Origin: Magnolia sinica
Lineage: Eukaryota > Streptophyta > Magnoliopsida > Magnoliales > Magnoliaceae
Direction: 5' to 3'
Assembly (NCBI RefSeq): GCF_029962835.1
Contig: NC_080584.1
Coordinates: 83,480,862 to 83,544,861, forward strand
DNA length: 64,000 nucleotides
Below, piece by piece: positions 59,301-64,000 of this stretch; the stretch's first letter is position 1, and each line of letters opens with the position of its first letter. A program made the translations under genes and the position numbers. The notes under the pieces were generated by a model, which made no database searches, was not told the origin of the DNA, and saw only the letters and a program-made list of their open reading frames with translations.

Positions 59301-62190
59301 AAATTCCATGATATTTGGTGCAACCAAACACAACCTTTACTAAAAATCGAGAAGTAGTGTGTAGCTTAGACTGCACAATATGTAGCTTAAGCTTCCCACT
59401 TTGTTTAGACTAGCAATTACATTCCAATTTGATAGTGCATCCAAACGCACACTTAATTCTCACAATAATGATCTCGCAGAAGTTTGTCAGGATTCAGACC
59501 ACAAAACTGTTAAGGGTTTGTTTGGGTATGGGATCCATCCAACTAAATCGGGATTGAGCCAAATCCTGATTTTGGTAGGCCCCATGCCCTCCATGTCAGA
59601 TTCACAGCCGCTTTCATCCACATAATTGTAATTACTGAAGTTTTAGAAAAACCTGAAATGCCGCTAATTGCATTTATACAAAGGAAAGCATGACAATAGC
59701 ACCAAGACTCCTACGTGGAGGGTGTGCAGCCCATTAAAATTGGGATTATGCTTGATCCCAAAGTAATGTGATTGGACTTTGAGCGCAAGTCCCACCTTAT
59801 AAAATCTTAAAACATCAATAATGCGTCCATCTTCTATTGATTAAACAGAAGTTTCACATTTCACAGCTAACCTGTGCATCCAAAGACACCCTAAATAAAG
59901 ACTCACTAAAAACTGATGTGACACGGACACTCCATGGACACACATTAACAAAGACATGGAAAAGAGCATTTATATTTTTTTCTTTTCTTCTCTATTCCTA
60001 TAGCTTCAAGATGTTCCTATTTGTCTACATGCATTTTTTAAGCACAAATCAGTGTCAACAAACATGCCAGCTTGGCACATATGGCCACATGTAAGATGCA
60101 TGTGGGCTTTGCAAAACTCAGCTAAATGATTATGGACCATTTTTTATATACTATTACTTCACAAAACTCTACTAAAATATGTGAATAAGAGAATCAAAGG
60201 AACGCAAACTTTATCAAAATGTCTTATGCAAAATTGACAGTCCAAATAAAAATAATAAAAAAATCAGTTTATTCATAAATACAAATGAATGCATTAAATA
60301 GTTATACTATTTCAAGAATCAAATACTCTTTCAGAGTAGTAGTTATCCTTCCTTTTGCACTATTCTGTTTCTCTTATTTTTCCAACAAAGTTCTAGATCT
60401 CAGTGCCTTGAGGTAGTTTCCCACCTGTCCTTGCACTCAACCACCAAGTTGACTTCCCTATGATGAAATCTAGTCACTGCAAAAATAGATCATGCCATTC
60501 AAGCACAAAATAAATAGAAAAAATTTCTACATAAATGAAAATTTTATTTAGAGTTAGACATGTCCTATAGCATTTTTTTTCCTTATACATAAAATACTTT
60601 TCAACTAGGATAGAAACGGCTGCTAGTTAATCCAAATTTTATGAGAAGCAATGCTTCTTCAGTGCCTGCATTGCTATCACATCAAGCACTTCCACATACA
60701 ATTGTGATACATGTTTGTTGACACCACATATGCTGGATGAGATATCATGACCAAGTTAACTAAAACTAGGGAATGGGGCATGTCAATACATGAGTAGAGG
60801 GAGCAGGGGAGAGGGAAAAAAAAAAAAGAAGAAAAGGAAAGAGAGACAGAGCAAAAGGGTGAGGCAACACGCAAGTAATGAGAGAAGAGATTGAGAGTGG
60901 ATGACCCATCCCATCCCAACTTTTTCAAATCGTGGCCCTCTCGAGCTTTAGATCTCCATCGTTTTTTGGCTGACATGCTAACATGATCCTGTGCAACATT
61001 TATACAGAGTGGATTTCACATAGTCGTCACCACAGGCCCCAAAGAGCCTTCGTCGCACGGGCTCCTTAATGCCATGCTTCCGTGCAGACTACACAGAGAA
61101 GAAGCAGATGCAGGCTACTCCCAGGAAGGAGTCGAAAAGAAAAAATAAGAAGATATAAGTAAAAGTCCTCAAGGTTGAAGGGCTACACAAGTGAAAAAAG
61201 CAAGTTTCTCCCCACAACTCATTAGAAAGGTAAAATTGATCAAACACTGCTCTCATTATATGTATTATATATGACACCAATGCTTATTATCCTAGATAAA
61301 AGATTAATTCTAAGACTTTAACAAATGACATAATGGAAGTATTAGAAGAAACAATCTCGTATTCCAACTAGATAAATGGACCGGTCAACCAAATAATAGT
61401 TTCATTTAAGTAGTCAAGTTAAACCAAAGAACCATCCATACCCGTCCTTTGGGGTGCTCTGCCAGATAAACTTTGCACAACGTCTTGCCGCCAATAAGAT
61501 TTTCTTCATCAAAGCTATTTGTAAAGTCTTGAAGGGATGCAATCGTAAAGGACGTAACAGAAGTTATGGGATTGAGAGCTTTTCCTGATTTGGTGGGTGC
61601 AATGGTATTTACTTTTACTTTCTCATCAAGCGGAGGCATTAAAATGAACTCCCTCCGAGTAATATCAATCTTACATTCCTCCTTTGACTTCTGAATAACC
61701 TCCTTGCGAACTGCAACTGATTGCAACAAATCTGGAAAGCCATCTAAAAACAGCAAAGTAGCACCCAGTTAAATAGAACTCATGGAATTAGAAGTTCAAT
61801 AATATATTTTTACCTTTCTCCAATTGATTGGTCTGCTGAATCACAGAAGCGTTGCCTTTAAGATTACAGTAAGGTCTTTTATATGCATCATTTCCCAGCC
61901 TCTCGGCAGTTTTCTGAGTAACCTCTAATTTTCTTTTGCAGCATGTTCTCAACCATATAAATAGCAGCACGGCTACAATACATAATACTACCGCAACAGC
62001 CACAATTGCAATCGAAACATTGTTTTGTCTAGATCTCTTAGGTTGTGGACCATATTGAGTAGATGGACTATTTATCGAGTCTCCGCGTGTGGGTTCAGGA
62101 GCTGGTGGTGCCTCAGAAAGTGGCGACGGGGATGGTGCTGGCAAAGGTGGTGATGGAAGAACAGTAGTATTGAACGGGTTTCCATCCTTT
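56366..62190 (-). CDS. STRUBBELIG-receptor-family (SRF) atypical kinase, 3' seven exons, 5' part beyond window
   Basis: Exons in transcript order: 61814-62190, 61442-61743, 58502-58770, 58278-58416, 57605-57744, 57361-57517, 56366-56443. Phases chain to 487 residues plus stop. The first exon opens KDGNPFNTT, the SRF signature after the leucine-rich repeats, then a Pro/Ser-rich stretch, a membrane span ([20 protein letters not shown]) and RTCCKRK. The kinase-like domain starts [26 protein letters not shown] keeps the lysine, and APEFTQSG and [17 protein letters not shown] are intact. However, the catalytic loop is [13 protein letters not shown] rather than HRD, the DFG site is ECG, and the glycine loop is poor. 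It ends [23 protein letters not shown] proteins are plasma-membrane receptors regarded as catalytically weak or inactive; here that is visible. The leucine-rich-repeat exons must lie right of 64000. Confidence 0.93.
56477..56900. mobile_element. ACTCAGTAACTC repeat with nested SINE-like sequence
   Basis: TTCTAAAACTCAGTAACTCA opens a block of CGAGTC/GACTCG words related to 26150-26420. Inside, at about 56660-56735, CAGTGGGAGTTGAACTCCCA and CATGCCACCTACCAAC look like reversed B and A boxes of a tRNA-derived SINE. It lies in the last SRF intron. Confidence 0.5.
57895..57960 (-). mobile_element. RTE LINE 3' terminus fragment
   Basis: Read on the minus strand: TCGACCCCAGTTAGTTAGGA then TAAGGCTATGATGATGATGAT, the standard plant RTE 3' end with an (ATG)n tail. 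Only about 60 bp remain. It lies in the SRF intron between exons 58278-58416 and 57605-57744. Confidence 0.8.
58953..59400. mobile_element. GTAGC-rich element with nested MITE, second copy
   Basis: The left end AATGTTTTAAATAGCTTCGT and the right GTGTAGCTTAGACTGC region match 45088-45633 in reverse complement. The MITE at 59231-59336 (GGTTGTGTTTGGTTGCATAA ... TGCAACCAAACACAACC) occupies the same relative place as in the other copy. It lies in the large SRF intron 58771-61441. Confidence 0.65.
59410..61430. other. Remainder of SRF intron, nothing recognised
   Basis: AT-rich intronic DNA between exons 61442-61743 and 58502-58770. Short frames at 59401, 59837, 60677 and 61089 match no family. 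An A run near 60819 and a GAGAGAGACAGAGC stretch are the only simple repeats. Confidence 0.4.
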
Positions 62191-62278
62191 CTGCAAAAGC
62201 AGATTCCAAGTCATTTAAAAAGTTAAAATTGAGTAATTCGTTTCTTTTGTTGACTATAAAATGTAAGTAAAGAAACTA

Positions 62279-62560
62279 AGGGGCCGTTTGGCATTTCTAC
62301 TAATAAGAGTTTATTTGCTTATTATAAAAAAATAAGCTCTTATTTTCAAAATAGACTATTTAGTAAAGCTCTAATTTTAGAGCTCATTCTTTTAGAAACT
62401 AGTCAAAAAGCTCTTTAAAAATAATTGATGGGGAGGCCACTTTTTCTTTTAGAGCTTATTTGGCTTAAACAAGTAGACATTTTTTGTTAATATTTAGCCA
62501 AGTTTATCTTTAAATTTTTTAAATAATTCCCATATTAACCTCCTCTCTTCTTTTTACAAT
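62279..62560. mobile_element. Possible hAT-type MITE end (GGGGCCGTTTGGCA)
   Basis: AGGGGCCGTTTGGCATTTCT followed by self-complementary ATAAGAG/CTCTTAT and AAAGAGCT/AGCTCTTT words resembles the common plant MITE left end. No matching right end was found. It lies in the SRF intron at the window's right side. Confidence 0.4.
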
Positions 62561-62564
62561 CTCT

Positions 62565-64000
62565 CTAAGGTGGACCCACGTGATGAGCAACCCATATTGA
62601 AGGTGGGGCTCCACATGATGAATGGTCCACATCAAAGTTGGACCCCACATGATGGATGCCCCACATCAAAGTGTGGCCCCACATGATGGACGACCAGCAT
62701 CAAAGGTGGGACCCACATGATAGATGGCGGACATTGAGGGGGGGACCACATAATAGAAGGTTGACATCAAAGGTGGGCCTACATGATGAACAGCCCATAT
62801 TGAAGGTTGGGCCCCACATGATGGACAGTCCACAACAAAGGTTGGGCCCACATGATGGAGGGGGAACATCAAAGGTGGGTCCCATGTCATAGATGGCCCA
62901 CATCAAAATGTGGCCCCGCATGATGGACTATCTACATCAAGCGGGGCCCCACACGATGGGCAGTCCATAGTAAAGGTGGGACCTACATGATGGATGGCGA
63001 ACATCAAAGGTAGGCCCACATGATGAACAACCCATATTGAAGGTGCCCTCCGCATGATGAATGATCCACATCAAGGTGGGCCCACATAATGCACGATTCA
63101 CATCAATGGTGGGCCCCACATGATGGATGACCCACATCAAAGTGTGGCCCCACATGATGGACTATCTACATGTGGGCCCCACTTGTTGGACAATTCATAG
63201 CAAAGGTGGAACCCACGTGATGGATGGTGTACATCAAAGGTGTGCCCACATGATGAATGGCCCATATTGAAGGTGCCCCAACATGATGAATGGTCCACAT
63301 CAAGGTGGGCCCACATAATGCACGATTCACATCAATGGTAGGCCCCACATGATGAATGACCCACATCCAAGGTGTGGCCCAACATGATGGACTATCTACA
63401 TCAAGTGGGCCCCACTTGATGGCTGGTCCATAGCAAAGGTGGGACCCACATGATGGATGGTGGACATCAAAGGTGGGTCTGCATGATGAATGACCCATAT
63501 TGAAGGTGCCCCCCACATAATAAATGGTCCACATCAAGGTGGCCCACATAATGGACGGAGTGGGCCACACATGATGGATGGCCCACATCAAAGTGTGGCC
63601 CTTGTGATGGAAAATCCACATTAAGTGGGCCCCACCTAATGGATGATCCACATCCAAGATCTCGCATGATGGACAACCCATATCCAAAATGGCCCAACAT
63701 GATGGATGATCCAAATAAAAGGTGCGCCCTACAAGATGGATGGTGGACATCAAAAGTGGGCCCCACATGATGGATAACCCACTTCAAAAGTGGGGCCCAC
63801 ACGATGGACATATCAAATGTGGACTCCACGTGGTGGGTAGTGGACATTGAGGAGTCCCACATAAAGGACAATTAGCATTGATGGTGAGCCCCACATGATG
63901 GATGACCTACATCATGGTGGTCCCCACATAATGAATGGTCCACGTCAAAGGTCAATCCCTAATGATTAATGGTCCACATCCAAGACAAGCCTCGCATGAT
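62565..64000. repeat. Minisatellite of GTGGGGCCCCACATGATGGA units with higher-order period about 233 bp
   Basis: More than 1.4 kb of 30-40 bp units of the type CCACATCAAAGGTGGGACCC then ACATGATGGATGG, running off the right edge. A larger block recurs: TGGCCCCACATGATGGACTA-type segments followed by CCATAGCAAAGGTGGG and CATATTGAAGGTGCC lie near 62910, 63145, 63380, with a shorter one near 63590. Long open frames on both strands (up to 200 codons, His/Pro/Gly-rich) are by-products of the period. The array lies in the SRF intron upstream of exon 61814-62190. Confidence 0.9.

Noticed and set aside
63166-63871. Open frames of 200 and 134 codons on the minus strand
   Set aside because: They run through a tandem repeat whose period keeps frames open on both strands; there is no domain, no splice context, and the region is intronic.
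1-64000. CRISPR arrays, operons, riboswitches or prokaryotic features
   Set aside because: Spliced plant genes throughout; the repeated arrays lack uniform spacers and are ordinary minisatellites.

Overview
The window is nuclear DNA from a flowering plant. It shows spliced genes with GT-AG introns, plant-only gene families (STRUBBELIG-receptor kinase, a plant SCAMP), many tRNA-derived SINEs, MITEs, hAT-like elements, RTE and L1 LINE fragments, and long introns filled with repeats. The dominant repeat style is GC-rich palindromes ending in GTGGGGCCCAC. I associate that style with magnoliids and other early-diverging angiosperms, but this is an impression and not proof.

Four protein genes can be supported. 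(1) 510-7308, minus: a complete 12-exon secretory carrier membrane protein (SCAMP) of 288 aa. (2) 21171-22449, plus: a small two-exon gene of 192 aa with an acidic body and a basic C-terminus, possibly of the plant gar2-related family. (3) 25058-51907, minus: a complete 17-exon gene for the WD40 subunit of katanin (KTN80/p80, 787 aa), spread over 26.8 kb. (4) 56366-62190, minus: the last seven exons of a STRUBBELIG-receptor-family (SRF) atypical kinase. Its leucine-rich-repeat half lies beyond the right edge. Every exon junction of genes 1-3, and of gene 4 within the window, keeps reading frame.

Layout. 1-7.6 kb: SCAMP and its GA-rich leader. 7.6-21 kb: gene-free repeat field with foldback elements, two copies of a TAGGGGTGTACAC hAT-like element plus a probable third, a long-TIR element, SINEs and minisatellites. 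21-22.5 kb: the small plus-strand gene, with a foldback repeat starting about 30 bp after its stop. 22.9-25 kb: spacer with a Tourist-like MITE. 25-52 kb: katanin p80; intron 11 (30.3-35.1 kb) alone holds two hAT-like elements with perfect 8-bp target duplications, a TRIM-type LTR fossil and an RTE LINE tail. 52-56.3 kb: repeat-rich spacer. 56.4-64 kb: SRF gene; the intron at the right edge carries a minisatellite (62.57 kb to the window end) with a higher-order period near 233 bp.

The genes have no visible operational link: membrane trafficking (SCAMP), microtubule severing (katanin) and receptor signalling (SRF). SRF/STRUBBELIG signalling and katanin both affect cell shape and division plane in plants, but their adjacency here is probably chance. 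I found no undescribed coding system. The unusual content is in the repeats: elements whose history can be read from target duplications, nesting and partial tandem duplication, and an intronic array dense in TCP-like GTGGGNCC motifs.
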